DNA from: Diprion similis
Lineage: Eukaryota > Arthropoda > Insecta > Hymenoptera > Diprionidae
Assembly: GCF_021155765.1 (NCBI RefSeq)
Contig: NC_060114.1
Span: 2,914,001 to 2,978,000, forward strand
Direction of reading: 5' to 3'
Length of the DNA stretch: 64,000 nucleotides
Below, piece by piece: positions 46,060-57,400 of this stretch; position 1 is the stretch's first letter, and each line of letters opens with the position of its first letter. Under the pieces are notes generated by a model. That model was not told the origin of the DNA, made no database searches, and saw only the letters and a list, made by a program, of their open reading frames with translations. The position numbers and the translations under genes are program-made.

Positions 46060-49000
46060 GTTCCCATCCTGTCTCTCGATACAAACTTAGATTTACTTTG
46101 GTAATCCTCTTAACGCAACATTTTTCCCATGAAACACAGAAAATCTTATTTACGTATTCGAAAATACATCCGTCGTCGACTGAGACCTAACCAAAACGGG
46201 CCTATTTTTCAGACCCGGTCCCGAACACAAAGAGGAGAGGCAAAACGCAGCTGCTCACTTCAATGGTTCTTCTAAGAACATTGCGTTCATTCATTCTATT
46301 CCTGCCGTACCTTCGAAACTGTAAAACTTACGTTTTATGTATTTTTTATCTTTTAGACCCTCGTCCGAGTGTAGGATAAATAGATAGATAGATATTTATT
46401 CATTTCGTCCATAGCGATGCTGGACGATACTACACAGTAATCGGATACAGAGTACATTATGTATATCTGACAGAGAGAAGAACAGAAAAGGGTGCCAAAG
46501 AAATAGACAATAAAAGCAATGAAAAGAAATAGGATGGAGTACAACGGTAGTTTTTGCTTGAGTCCTAGCTAATTTTCATTTTCAGTTTTCGTGGAAATTA
46601 TTGCTAATATAAAAAAACTGTAAATAATCTTTTTCTTGGGAAATCTTCTCATTTCTCTGTAGTTAAATAACCTTTGTAGTTGGAAAATCAATAGGAACGA
46701 AGATATTATCAAAAAACTAACAAAAATCAAACCTTTTTCTCTGCATTGTCGTACAAAAGTTATGCGTAGAACAGATCGTTAAGACTCTTAAAGCCTTACT
46801 TGGAAAAGCGAAAGGAAGTCCTAAAAAATTCAGGTTGGATTTATGCCAAGGTCACATCCAACGGGTCTATCAACCCGTACGTCACAGTTAAGTGCATCTC
46901 TGACCTTCGAAAAACTTGTCAACTAGTTATTATTTAAAAAATACTTCGTTATCTTGACGTTACCAATTTCAAGCTCATAAATTTAAAATTGAATGAATTT
47001 CACACAGATTACTTCAGATATCTTTACAAAAACACGTATGAAACAACTTATACATTACCTAGTATAATCTAGATGGGTATAAAAATGAAAAATTCAGGGG
47101 GCATAGGTGGGCAGCTATAGCAACTGTGTTTATGACATAATTGAATTCGATTCCATATATTTTTACCCTGTACCATTGAGTATCAGGTACTTTAAGAAAA
47201 ATCAATCACGAATCATTGGAACAACATATTTAAATTAAACGCATTTGAACAAACGGAACTGTAAATATTTACATGAATTTAGTACCTTCGATAGAAATTA
47301 CACTGATCTGCATTTATCAACTTAATTTGCGTCTATCCCCCAGCCGACGGAGTGGAAGAAAAGTGATGACCTCGCATTTCCAATATAAGTTGGCATATTC
47401 ATACTTCTTCACGATGAGATTAGGTGATGAGATAGGTATACGAAACAAAAAAAAAACAATATGATTGAGTTGAAATAGATGAAATAAAATGAAAAATCGT
47501 AGTGTGAGACACAAATTTTTTCGAACGCCTTGGTTAGGTTAATAAAACTGGTGACCGAATGCCGACCGAAATATCCTAAATCAGTTCAGAATTTATCATC
47601 TACAAATTTGCAGTACGTGATTTTTCCTCGAAAAATCAGGTTACAAAATTAGATATCGAGTCCTAGCCTATTTACTGGCCAAAATCTATGGTTCTTAAAT
47701 GAAAACGTCTCATTCCCATTATTTTCGTGAAAGCTTTACTATTCGTATAGGGGTTCCGTCTAATTGATTACCAGGCGATTTTCACTTTGGTACATCATGA
47801 TACTAACAAAATTTTAAAGCAATTGCCCATTATATTTTCAAATTTTTATGAATCGATAATAAATTATTTCATATTTAGGCCGCTATACATGTCTAAAACT
47901 GTAAACGCGTGCTGTTGGCACGCCCTTTTCACATTGTAACTTCAAGAACTTAACCCCCACGTGGCTTTCTTCGTAACCCGCCTAACGAACAAAAGCTCGA
48001 GCTTGTGATTGATCAAACGTTTGTTCGTACACTTCATCATTACAATTCATTATAAGAAAATGATTGTCACGTATTCGTAAGATTAATCTAACACGATATG
48101 TGAGGGGGTGGGCGGGGGGGGGCGTCTGGAACATTTTTAATTGCGTGTTGGATTTGTTATTCAAATTCGTTCTAATTACAAGTAACAACAGTAATTAGGT
48201 TAAAAAAAAATTTCTAATTACGAATAAAAGTTACAATTCGGCTAGAAATTTTGTGTAATTATTTACAATTACGAAAATAAAATCGGGATAGCTTCTAATT
48301 ACAAAATACATTTCTGGTGTCTATCTAATTTAGTTTCTTTTTTTTAAAGCTATTTCGTACAATTCTCAAACGTGTATAATTACTGATTTGATGGTAATTC
48401 ATGACAATATCCAAAAATCATATACCATTGAACACCAATTATACGAGTGTATCGAATATAAATCGGTGTTTCAAGTGTGTGCGTATTTGTGCTCTTGTAC
48501 AAATTGTACTTTGCGATTAAAAAAGAAATCGTCACTTATCCCTTAACCCCGAAACCTGAGTCATTTTGCTCCGAGCTGATTTGAATTGTTCGAATAAGTC
48601 GTGAAATATCTACTACTCGGTAGTCAGCCCTACCCTAAAAACGTTTATAGGGATTTTTTTCCAGAGCGTTGTAGTGACAGGTTCAAAGGTAGTATACGAA
48701 TTTTTTATAGATTATTTACTATAGAAAAAGGTAGTAAGAAACAAACGGGGCTTTTTATGATAGATAAAGTTAGTGAAAAACATGCCGGACAAAAATGGCC
48801 CAGGTTATGGGGTTAAGGGTAATTACAACTGTCATTCATACTTAGAAAACTGTTCATCCCAATTACAGTTCCATTTTATTATTTAAATGATAAATAAATA
48901 CTTACTACAATTGAAATTTGTAATTGAACAATTACAAATTTGCCCAACCTATTAATTTTCCCGGTGTCCAAGGTAAAATAAAGGGGGGGAAAGTCAATTT

Positions 49001-51234
49001 TTTTTATCTTTCGGCCTGGTAATTATGTCTTCAGGTTTCACCGTTTTTAAGCAGGTTTCTACAATGATTTTATTTGTTAATAGTTTCCTCATGTTATTAC
49101 AATTGGAAATATATACTTTCTAGTTTTTTTGAGGCGGACCCCTTCAGGCCTGAAACGTAAAAATTCAACTTTCCACCCTTTTATGACCTTGGACACTGAG
49201 AAATTTGATACATATCCTAGATAAGATCGTGAAATTTGCCAAAAAAAAATTTCCAACATTGGGTACGTCACACGAAGTAGGGGAAAAGGGGAGTGGGAGC
49301 GGAATTGGTCAAAAATTGTTTTTCGTAATTGTAAGCACTACCTTAAAAGAGCCGAACTATACAAAGTGTTACATTTATGTTAACGAGTGAATTGTGTTCG
49401 ATCTAATTTAAACCTAAAGTAAGATGCGTATAATAGTGCATGGGGGGGGGGGGGGGGGCAATTTCCAGCAAGGGCCACATGATGATACACTGGTTTCCTC
49501 TCGAACGCTTCAGCACCCTCGATTCCGATTTGTGCAACATCATGTGACACTTGTTACAAGTATAGGCCCGTTTTTGTGCGTGTAGGGCAAAATGAAATAA
49601 TAACGTTTCATATTTGATTACAGCTGTATCAATTAATCATAAGAACAATGATTGATCAACAAAATCATTCGGTTTTATCTATACTATTCAAAATGGAAAA
49701 ATAAAATAACAATTGATAATTTTTTAAAATGGTGGGGAAAAGTGGATCGAAAATTGCTCATTGTAATGAAGTCTAAGCTGAAAATGAGCGATTTGCCATC
49801 AACTTTACATGCAAAAATGGGCCTAGTTTATGCATGTGTTGAAAAAAAAACATTTTTCAATATATGTTAGGTAATGAGTAAGTTGGGACAGACAAATTGG
49901 GTCTGACACACTTTAACGAATAATAACAAAAATGTAGAGGCCACGTAACTTCTAACGACATTGTACATAATATTTATTGCTGTAAATACTATAACTACGT
50001 GAACACACAATATTTTGAAGAACTGTCTTTATTCATACGATATTAAGTAAATTGCTGTCACATGTAATAAATGTATCTGCAGTGATGGCAGCTGGAATTG
50101 AAATTTTACGGCTAGTCTAAATACCTGTCACCTTCACGCCGCTGCTGCTGCTATATAGATTCTCATCGGCAGGGTGGTTTCTGCTGCAACGGTTTTCATG
50201 TGGATCGCTTCTTTCGAAAATGACTCCTAGTTGATAAATTTTTTGAGAATTATTAGCGTTGTTCAGATGTTTAACACCATAACGGTATTATGCTCGAAAA
50301 CTCGACATATCGTTATTGCTCATCATACAACAGTCTTTTGGTTATGATTATGATGTTTTAATAGTTTTCCAATAACATACTTCATTGACTTCGAGAAAGG
50401 ATTTTCTTCACTAAAATTCTCAACTTTAATTTGTACTGAAACCGTCACCAATCCAGATTAACGCAGCTAATATTTCCGATTCTTAATGGGCAATATTCTG
50501 TGAATGCCACCTCCTCAATGCTAGCAAATAGGCAACCAAAACTACATCTTATGTCTGTATTCCCATTTTTTAAATATCTGACGTTACAGTTGATACGGAA
50601 ATTGTCCGTTCTATACATCGTAGACCAAACAATTTTGAAATCAACCAAGTGATTGGATTGGTGAAACAATTTTGTTTCGACCACCATTTATTGTTAGTTA
50701 TATGAGTACACCGTAGTTAACGTAATAAATTTTGAAAAGTCAAATCAACCAAACGAGTTATTTGAAGCACTATACGGTTAATTTGATTGGAAATTTGATC
50801 ATTCAAATACTATTTAGCTGCACCAACTCGCATGATCCGAATGAAGAAGGTTGTACCTGCGGTTGAATACTTACCGTTGCTCTTCAAAGGAATATTTTGT
50901 TGAAACGTTAAAAAAATGATATTCCACGAAATCAAATTTGACTTTCTTCAAGCAACGTTCTAAAAACCATGTTAAAAATAAAAAACGAGATGGTGACGGT
51001 CTGAATAAATATTCAAAGTCAAAGATTTTTTGCGAATATCTCGCTTCTTAGGGCTCGGAGACCAAATGAAGTTAGTATCAAAATGAAAGATTACTGAATT
51101 TTCCACAAACAGATTTTACTCATTCTATACGCACAACGAACCGCTTAGAAAGAAAGGACCGTGAAGTTTTTGTATAAGGCGTATGTACACTCCATTTCAT
51201 ATAGCGCATGTATAGAATAAGTGATCGTTTCAGG
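46060..51234. other. Intergenic, no gene recognised
   Basis: Holds a GATA microsatellite at 46378-46395, possibly the tail of a LINE. Blocks rich in TAATTACAA and its complement lie at 48165-48310 and 48820-48950 and may be two ends of one decayed element. Homopolymer G runs occur at 48105-48124 and 49441-49459. Open frames here are short and without family features; the longest supported-looking one (50445-50687, minus) is not recognised. Confidence 0.4.
49441..49459. repeat. Poly-G run
   Basis: About 18-19 consecutive G in otherwise AT-rich DNA. Similar long C or G tracts are at 34240-34262 and near 55285-55303. Lengths may be inexact because sequencing handles such runs poorly. Confidence 0.8.
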
Positions 51235-51268
51235 CATGGAGATTAGAGTAAAGGAGTCCAATCTCTAT
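51235..51268 (+). repeat. Isolated terminal repeat of the CATGGAGAYTAGAG family
   Basis: CATGGAGATTAGAGTAAAGG continues with AGTCCAATCTCT and matches both ends of the MITE at 19233-19545. No inverted partner was found downstream. It lies about 140 bp before the Harbinger transposase relic and could be that element's left terminus. Confidence 0.55.
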
Positions 51269-51377
51269 TCAATTTCAGCGGAAAATCATGTTCTTTCATT
51301 CCTTTGGTAAGTGCTCTTTTTCAAATTTCAATTCATACATAAAATTTCAAAACAGTTCATAAATCACATTTAACCTT

Positions 51378-52226
51378 CAGATTTGCTGGAAATAAAACCT
51401 GCTTGCGAGATGTCTCACAATGGTTTGGTATTGGGTTTACTACTCCATTTCGTCAAAACGTGAGAGTTACGGACTTTTTAGTGAGCATTGCACCTATTGT
51501 AATAAGGTTTCCCAAATCCGTTGAGGAAAAAGCTCAAACCGAAGGAAAATTTTCAAAGGTAGGCTGCATTATAAAGACAATTATGAATTTTATTTTCCTT
51601 TTTCTTCCTTGAATAATTTAATACCTACACACAGGGAAAAGCATCCTTGCATCAAGAATAATTTTATGCTTGAATGAAATTCCAAATTCGTACTTCGATC
51701 AACAATATACGTATTCTTGATTCAAAAACATCTGTATCCTTGATTCAAGAATATGCAATTTCTATATAAATAAACTTTCTGTTTATAAACTTTCTGATAT
51801 CAGTGAAACCCTGCCAATGATTTGTGAAAAAAATACCATATATTAGGGGACGGTGCTTACCCATTGCGGGAGAGACTTCTGACACCATACAAAGATTATG
51901 GGAACTTAACAACGAACGATGCAAAATTTAACAAAAAGTTTTTAGCAACACGAGTCCTAATTGAAAATACATTTGGAACTTGGAAAAGTCGATTCAGACA
52001 ACTTTTGTAATCGGAATTACATTCAGTTGATAAAATTACTTAATTTATTATAGCATGTTGCGTCTTGCACAACCTGTGCCTTGACAATGATGATTTTCCA
52101 GAGGAATCTGTTGAGGATAATGAACGAAACGACGACATTGGCGAACACAATGACTTAGAAAGTGTGCTCAAAAGACGTGGTGGTTTGAAGCGAGATGCTA
52201 TCAAAAACAGTTTGGATTACATGTAA
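51378..52226 (+). pseudogene. PIF/Harbinger transposase (HARBI1-like) relic
   Basis: The N-terminal part (51378-51558) reads LRDVSQWFGIGFTTPFRQNV and SIAPIVIRFPKSVEE, the helix-turn-helix region of HARBI1-like transposases. It ends at a GTAGGC donor. The middle, including the first catalytic Asp region, is absent. The C-terminal part resumes at 51846 with GDGAYPLRERLLTPYKD and GNLTTNDAKFNKKF. It continues with TRVLIENTFGTWKSRFRQLL (catalytic Glu in IEN) and, after two stops, IACCVLHNLC and a charged tail to the TAA at 52224-52226. These enzymes cut and paste their element using a DDE nuclease fold. Lost middle and stops make this copy inactive. Confidence 0.8.
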
Positions 52227-53141
52227 CTAAGTAGTTGGCAATTATAACTGTACATACATGATACTTGTAAAAGATAATACCTGCTAGAACCCTAAAAATT
52301 GGCTACGTTGTCTTTCAGTTTTACAATCAAATTTTTTTCCAAATTACAATTCCTATCAAATTTTTACCCATTCTGAAAATCCAATCTGCAGGTACAAAAC
52401 TGTTGTTATTTATTAGATTTTTCAAGGACTCAAACGGGTATATTCACATACAATTAATACTTGCTCATCAATAAAAGTAATAACGTTCGAAAAATCAGTC
52501 ATTTATTTTATTTTTTAATATTTTAAAACGATATGGTAAAAATAAATCGCACATCGAAAAGTTCATAGTAAATAGGTAATATAATATATAATATCAACAT
52601 CAATAATATAATATAACATATGCAGGCAATTATGTTTACATACAAGTGACAAATTGCGTTTTATGATATTACTGTAATGATATACTTATACTTTAATTGC
52701 AGAATAATCAAAATAATAATAAACATGTTTCAATGTGGCTTAAGCTATTACTTGACCCGTATGTTTGAAAAAGACGGAACGAAATATGCGATTCTGAAAA
52801 GAGTTCGAAATGATGCAAATAGTAAATAAATGGAGAAAGGTGTTCGAAACTTGACTTAATACTATATAATATTAATCATCACATCGATGTATAGAATACG
52901 TAGTCGTTATGCATTAATAAGTATTATCAATATTTACTTTTTAAAGGTTTTTTTGAACGGCCAGTATAGTGTAGGTACTGTGACACACGGAGTATTATAA
53001 AATAAAAGTAGTAGTAATAATTAGTATAAAATCAAAGTATTAGTGTAAAAAAAAAGAATAATATTAGTGTACACATACAAAAAACTATTCTTGAATCGAG
53101 AAAAAAAGTATTCTTGATTCAAGAATAGTTTTCTCTGTGTG
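51628..53141. mobile_element. TIR-bounded segment with TA flanks
   Basis: CACACAGGGAAAA at 51628 and its inverse TTTTCTCTGTGTG ending at 53141 differ at one position. TA lies directly outside both ends (51626-51627 and 53142-53143). Near each end is a TTCTTGATTCAAGAATA-like palindrome, repeated up to three times. The segment contains the C-terminal transposase relic but not the N-terminal part, so its relation to the Harbinger copy is unclear. It may be a separate TA-targeting element carrying captured sequence. Confidence 0.45.
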
Positions 53142-53197
53142 TATGAAACTTTACTATAGAGTATTTTACGTATCGGTTTTTGAAAAGAGTTCGCGTA

Positions 53198-53639
53198 TTA
53201 GTTGTGTAGTGTTTCCGAATGTCTTTGTGTTTTTGCTTTCTCTTTTGCTTCATGAATTTCTCAGAGAACATCTTGGATGAATTTTTGATGTTTCGAACGT
53301 ATTGGGTTTTCAATTTTGAACGTTTTCTGAACCACCTGAGTGACCGTTGCACTCCGCAGAATTTCTGCATCAATTCAATGTACATCAATTCGTGACGACC
53401 CCGAGGCTGCATTGTTTTCTACAGTTACCTTTTTTCTTTTTAAGATCGTTTTATAACTATCCTCCATCTGTAGCGGAAATTTCTTAACTTTCAATTGGTT
53501 TTGCAAATCCACCGAAATTTGTTCCCACGTGTTTTTTTTCCCGCTTAAACCGCTTCATTGGTCCAACGCAATTCAGGTACTTTGCATATTTGTCAAGGAC
53601 AAAAGCTGTTGCAGCGTCTTGCCACTTTTCAGATAAAAT
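53198..53639 (-). pseudogene. Myb/SANT-like (trihelix) DNA-binding protein relic
   Basis: From an acceptor (TTGCCAAG) the minus strand reads ILSEKWQDAATAFVLDKYAK and VGPMKRFKREKK. A run of eight A then shifts the frame. The homologous reading continues as NTWEQISVDLQNQ and MEDSYKTILKRKK, then VENNAASGSSRIDV, a TGA, and later IRSKHQKFIQDVL-stop-EIHEAKEKAKTQRH. Tryptophan spacing and the K/R-rich recognition part match Myb/SANT-like domains of insects. Such proteins are also the second product of Harbinger elements, where they help the transposase enter the nucleus and bind the ends. One frameshift and two stops indicate decay, although the A8 frameshift could be a sequencing error. It converges on the transposase relic. 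Confidence 0.6.
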
Positions 53640-53711
53640 CTTGGCAAGAAATTACTGCTTTGATCATATTCAATTGTAAGTGGTTGTGTTGTTTATTATT
53701 ATGTAATCCAA

Positions 53712-54240
53712 TCACTTATCCACATCGTCAGTATTTTCACTATTACCAGAACAAGTTTGAGAATCGTCGACCAGTTTTTCTCCCAGGTCATTTGGAATCT
53801 GTATGTTATCTGTAAAATTTAAAATAAAATCTTAGGTCATTTTTCAACTTCTACATAAAATTATTAATAAAAAACAATATTTCGTATGGCCCACATTACC
53901 AAGGAAAACCTCTCTCATTATATCGGAGTTACAAATATTTTCGTTTGGACTAATCCCGAAGCGAAGTAGAGAACCGGTTTTCACAGCTTGTAAAACATAC
54001 GAGGAGGTGAAAGCATCGTCTGAAAAGTTAACAGTTTAGATTGCCAAGGATCATGGCAAAAGAGACAGATAAAATAATCTTACCTGGTTTTTGAAGAAGA
54101 GCTGTTTCTTCGGTTTCCGTGAATGGTACGACTCGGTTGAGGATTTGGAAATTGACTGTTTCCATTTCCGCACTGTCTGGGCTAGTACTTAGCTTATTCA
54201 TACTTTTAAATTTAATACCACAATTGCCGAAAGAAGCCAT
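53712..54240 (-). CDS. Small three-exon gene of unknown function
   Basis: Exons 54240-54084, 54019-53900 and 53809-53712 on the minus strand splice in phase 1 at both junctions (donors GTAAGA and GTAATG; acceptors CTTTTCAG and TTTTACAG). They give a 124-residue acidic protein from MASFGNCGIKFKSMNK to NTDDVDK. There is no signal peptide, membrane segment or domain that I recognise. The stop lies just before the Myb/SANT-like relic, so these could be its upstream exons. However, no phase-compatible consensus donor joins them. A CpG-rich block just upstream (54250-54420) looks promoter-like. Splice quality and phase agreement make chance unlikely, but expression is unproven. Confidence 0.45.
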
Positions 54241-54249
54241 CGTTTAGAG

Positions 54250-54420
54250 TACTAACGTTGTGTTCCACAAGTTTTGGCGCGCTTCTGTTGCGTTTCCTAG
54301 CGACTTCGCGCGTTTCAATTGCTTGAACCGCACCAAACGCGCACTAGCGCAGAATTTGTGAAGTGCGCGAAGTCACCAGTGCAGAGTGGTGGCGCTCTGA
54401 ATGCTGTCAAGTGGAAAACT
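54250..54420. promoter_or_regulatory. CpG-rich block with inverted repeat
   Basis: GC- and CpG-rich against AT-rich surroundings. It contains the inverted pair GCGACTTCGCGC (about 54300) and GCGCGAAGTCACC (about 54367). It lies between the divergent minus-strand gene model and the plus-strand hAT relic, so it could be a bidirectional promoter or a transposon end. Confidence 0.4.
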
Positions 54421-54486
54421 CTATTAGTATACACACAATAATTCATACATAATCAAGCCGCAATTTTCAACGACGTTGTAAAGAAG

Positions 54487-54860
54487 ATGGAAGGCAACAA
54501 CGTGGATTTTTGTGAAGTTTGTCATTTGATGGCTGACTTGAAATTGAAATTTTCAAATCGATTGGAGAATGATTTCTTACCTTTAATCATCCGAAACGAA
54601 TTGACATCACTAGAAGAAAACGGGCAGATTCAGAGAGATTATTTTATGAGTCACGTTCGCAACTTCTACAGCAATTGTATCAAGTACTTCCTGGAACCAA
54701 TGCACCTACAGAACGGGTGTTTTCCTTGATGAACGCCATTTGGTCATCGGACAAAACTGCAATGACCATCGAAACAATAAGGTCAATATTGCAAGTAAGA
54801 TGCAATATGGAAAAGTGTGAAGAATTTCATAACATCCTGAATCAAGATCCGGATATTTAA
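54487..54860 (+). pseudogene. hAT transposase C-terminal relic
   Basis: A first frame reads EVCHLMADLKLKFSNRLEND and DYFMSHVRNFYSNC. After a frame change near 54665-54680 it continues YQVLPGTNAPTERVFSLMNA and IWSSDK, then MTIETIRSILQVRCNM, ending at TAA 54858-54860. The NAxTERVFSLMN segment is the hAT-family C-terminal dimerisation motif. The BED finger and catalytic core of hAT transposases are missing, and the frameshift makes it inactive. hAT enzymes cut and paste elements with 8-bp target duplications. Confidence 0.75.
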
Positions 54861-56034
54861 AAAAAAATCCATAGTTCCGAAAAGTATAAGAAGTAAAAGT
54901 GTCTTACGTAACTGATACGGACTACAGACTTTTTTTCGTTTGCAATACTTACGTGTATAAATCTAAAGAATTCTAGTCTATGATACTATAAGATTATAAA
55001 ATATGAAAAAGTAGTATTACGTGTATAAGGCAAAAGAATGCTATAGTCTACCATAATAAAATTATAAAATATATAAAGTAGTATTACGTGTAAAAGACTA
55101 AAGAATGCTAGTCTGCGACACTAAGATTATAGAATATAAAAAAATATATTAAAAGTCCAATTCTTATGTGAAGCTTTATAAAATAGCAAATTCCCTACAC
55201 TCATGCCAAACATTATTTTAAAAAAATATTAATAAAAAAATTTAACCACTAAATGATTGCATGCATACATTATTTCTGGGAGCCGAGGGGGGGGGGGGGG
55301 GGGCTAATAGTAGTGTCCCGCATTTCACTAGTTCAAATCTGGTAGCCTTAGTATAGTATATCTGTATAATGTATCCCACTAAGTTGAAATTTTAAGTGTA
55401 TTGTATAGCGTGATATTGTTGTGTAAGGTGTATGTATAACTGGATTTTACCTATCCATCAGACCGCTCAAATTCTGAATTTTGGCAGACACAATACGGAT
55501 TCTGCACATCCATCAAATCGTTGTAATTGATCCGGACTTGACTTTATCAAATCCAGATTTCACAAATCCGTCAAACGGCTCAAATTTAGGACTTGATCGG
55601 TTTCGTTCGATATTCTGCAGTTCCGTCAAACCGCTTGTATGTATGTACATACTTTGAATTTCCATTAAGACAAATTTCGGACATGACCGGGCACAAATCG
55701 AGTGACATTAAGCGGACAACGAAACGGACAATTTCAGATTGACTCCGCAATTCCTAATTCAGATGAATTCCGGCCTCATTTCGGAATCTGCAACCTGTGC
55801 GTAATATTATGTGTGGTGCCGTCCCATATTGGACCGAATCACCGGAATTTGGACTGACGGGACGGAACGGAACGTAGACGGATTTAGTTGATTTCAGAGT
55901 CCGTTTCGAGCTTAGAGCATATAGGTTTCGAGTCTTGAAAACCCTGCCGCCCTATGTACCAAAATTGCACGGAGGGATGGAACGAAGCATATTCATATTT
56001 GCGCTGTTTGGCTTTCACGGTCGAAAGAGTGGAG
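54861..56034. other. Intergenic, short repeats
   Basis: At 54950-55140 a roughly 65-70-bp unit (TAAAGAATGCTAGTCT...TTATAAAATAT...AAAGTAGTATTACGTGTA) occurs about three times in diverged tandem form. A poly-G run lies near 55287-55303. At 55440-55640 the phrase CATCAAA/TCCGTCAAACCGCTC recurs four times. No gene was found. Confidence 0.5.
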
Positions 56035-56213
56035 AGCAGCCATCAGGCGGGGTAAGCAATAAACCAAGCGGGGAGATATACTAGTATAAGCTAGGTGTTT
56101 CCCCTAACAAGTCACCAATTAGAATGAGCGTTCGGACTTCGCTGCTGGTTTCTCTTTCTAATCAGGGTTTGAACTCGGTTCACGAACCACCAGTCTATCT
56201 GTATAAGTCTATG
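56035..56213. mobile_element. Half copy of the AGACTTATA foldback MITE
   Basis: The right end GTATAAGTCTATG and the inner CTCTTTCTAATCAGGGTTTG and AACTCGGTTCA are similar to the right arm of the MITE at 16167-16433. The left arm is poorly preserved. Confidence 0.5.
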
Positions 56214-56443
56214 AAAAATACTTATCGGTCGGCATTCGTCAGCATTCATGATTAATAATCGCACTGTGTATAACCTCTTCTTTCGTATTAGTATTTACTA
56301 CTCCTGCGGACGCAGTAAGCAAAATGTTATAGTATGCGGATACCGGACGGATCCACCATTTCGTGAAAGTTCTAGCGACTTTTCCGACTATTCGGTTCTG
56401 TCATTCCGGATTCCAGCGATTCGGCCCTACATGGGACAGTACT

Positions 56444-57038
56444 GTGGTGTGATTATACATGGTGTGCCTAGAACTCCTACGACACGTTCATTTCTTCGAG
56501 ATTAAATTCTTTAAGTAATTTTGCACTGACTGTCTAAAAAAATCCCTATATTGTTAAGGAATTATTTATCTGGTGAACGCTACCCTGCTCAGTAACGCCA
56601 TCGTGTAGAGTACACAACACAGAACGGTCATTACAGTTTGACGGTTATGCATTGTGCAACATACAGGTTATTCATGATGTGAATCGAAAATATATTATTT
56701 TGTATGTTTTTCGTAGATGAATATAAAGTTTATAGTACAACTGGCACGTTCGTGTTTTGTGTAATGTTGCGAAAATAATTGCGCACGATGCGTAACACTT
56801 AATTTCCGTAATTTAATTTTTGTAGCTCGCACTGAAGTTCGAAGCTTCAACTGAGGAAGTAAAAACTGCCGCGTCTTTTCCTCGCTCAGATTCAACGTTA
56901 AAATAATTAATAACCACCGATCTAGGGTATTTTGGCACCGTTGGTACCGAATTTACTCAAGTCCAGTCCAGCGCGAGAGAAAAACTTTTTTAGAGAAAGA
57001 AGCTGCACTCCTAAGCATACCATGTATACTCACACCAC
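56444..57038 (-). mobile_element. Non-autonomous TIR element, copy 2 (inverted)
   Basis: The termini GTGGTGTGATTATACATGG and its inverse (CCATGTATACTCACACCAC) match the element at 40340-40848, as do the interior stretches CCGATCTAG, CAAGTCCAG and AAAAAA-CTTTTTT. Orientation is opposite to copy 1. The minus-strand frame inside (56695-56895) has no domain. Confidence 0.7.
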
Positions 57039-57094
57039 GATTGCAGGCCAACTTCGCATGAGTGAATTAAGGATATTGGGATATTAGGATATTC

Positions 57095-57400
57095 AATTAT
57101 AATATTTTGAGGTTGATGTTTAATTGCATCATCTTACAGAATCATCCTATGAACTGGCTTACCTACAGCTGTCTAGTCGCTGCGTTTATAGCGTATCTCC
57201 CAAATGGCGTTCTGTACGACTCCGTTGTAGAAACCTGCATTGCATCTATACTGTTGTATATTAAGTTGCCTAAAACCCGGCTCTCAAGGGTAATATTATG
57301 ATTCATATTGCAGCATCACGGTTTTGGAGGAGCCGCGGTCACTGCGCTTAATTTATATATGAGTAGTTTTATTGTTTCACTTTAACAACAAGTTACAACA
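57095..57400 (+). repeat. Diverged fragment of the 1.9-kb LTR family (copy D)
   Basis: Shares ACAGAATCATCC, GGCGTTCTGTACG, a TAGAA block and TTGCCTA with 4270-4430 of copy B, in the same order and spacing. Neither terminus is present. It directly follows the TIR element at 56444-57038. Confidence 0.5.

Noticed and set aside
53340-53420. In-frame TGA codons in the Myb/SANT-like reading as selenocysteine
   Set aside because: No selenoprotein family match and other frame damage; simple decay explains the stops better.
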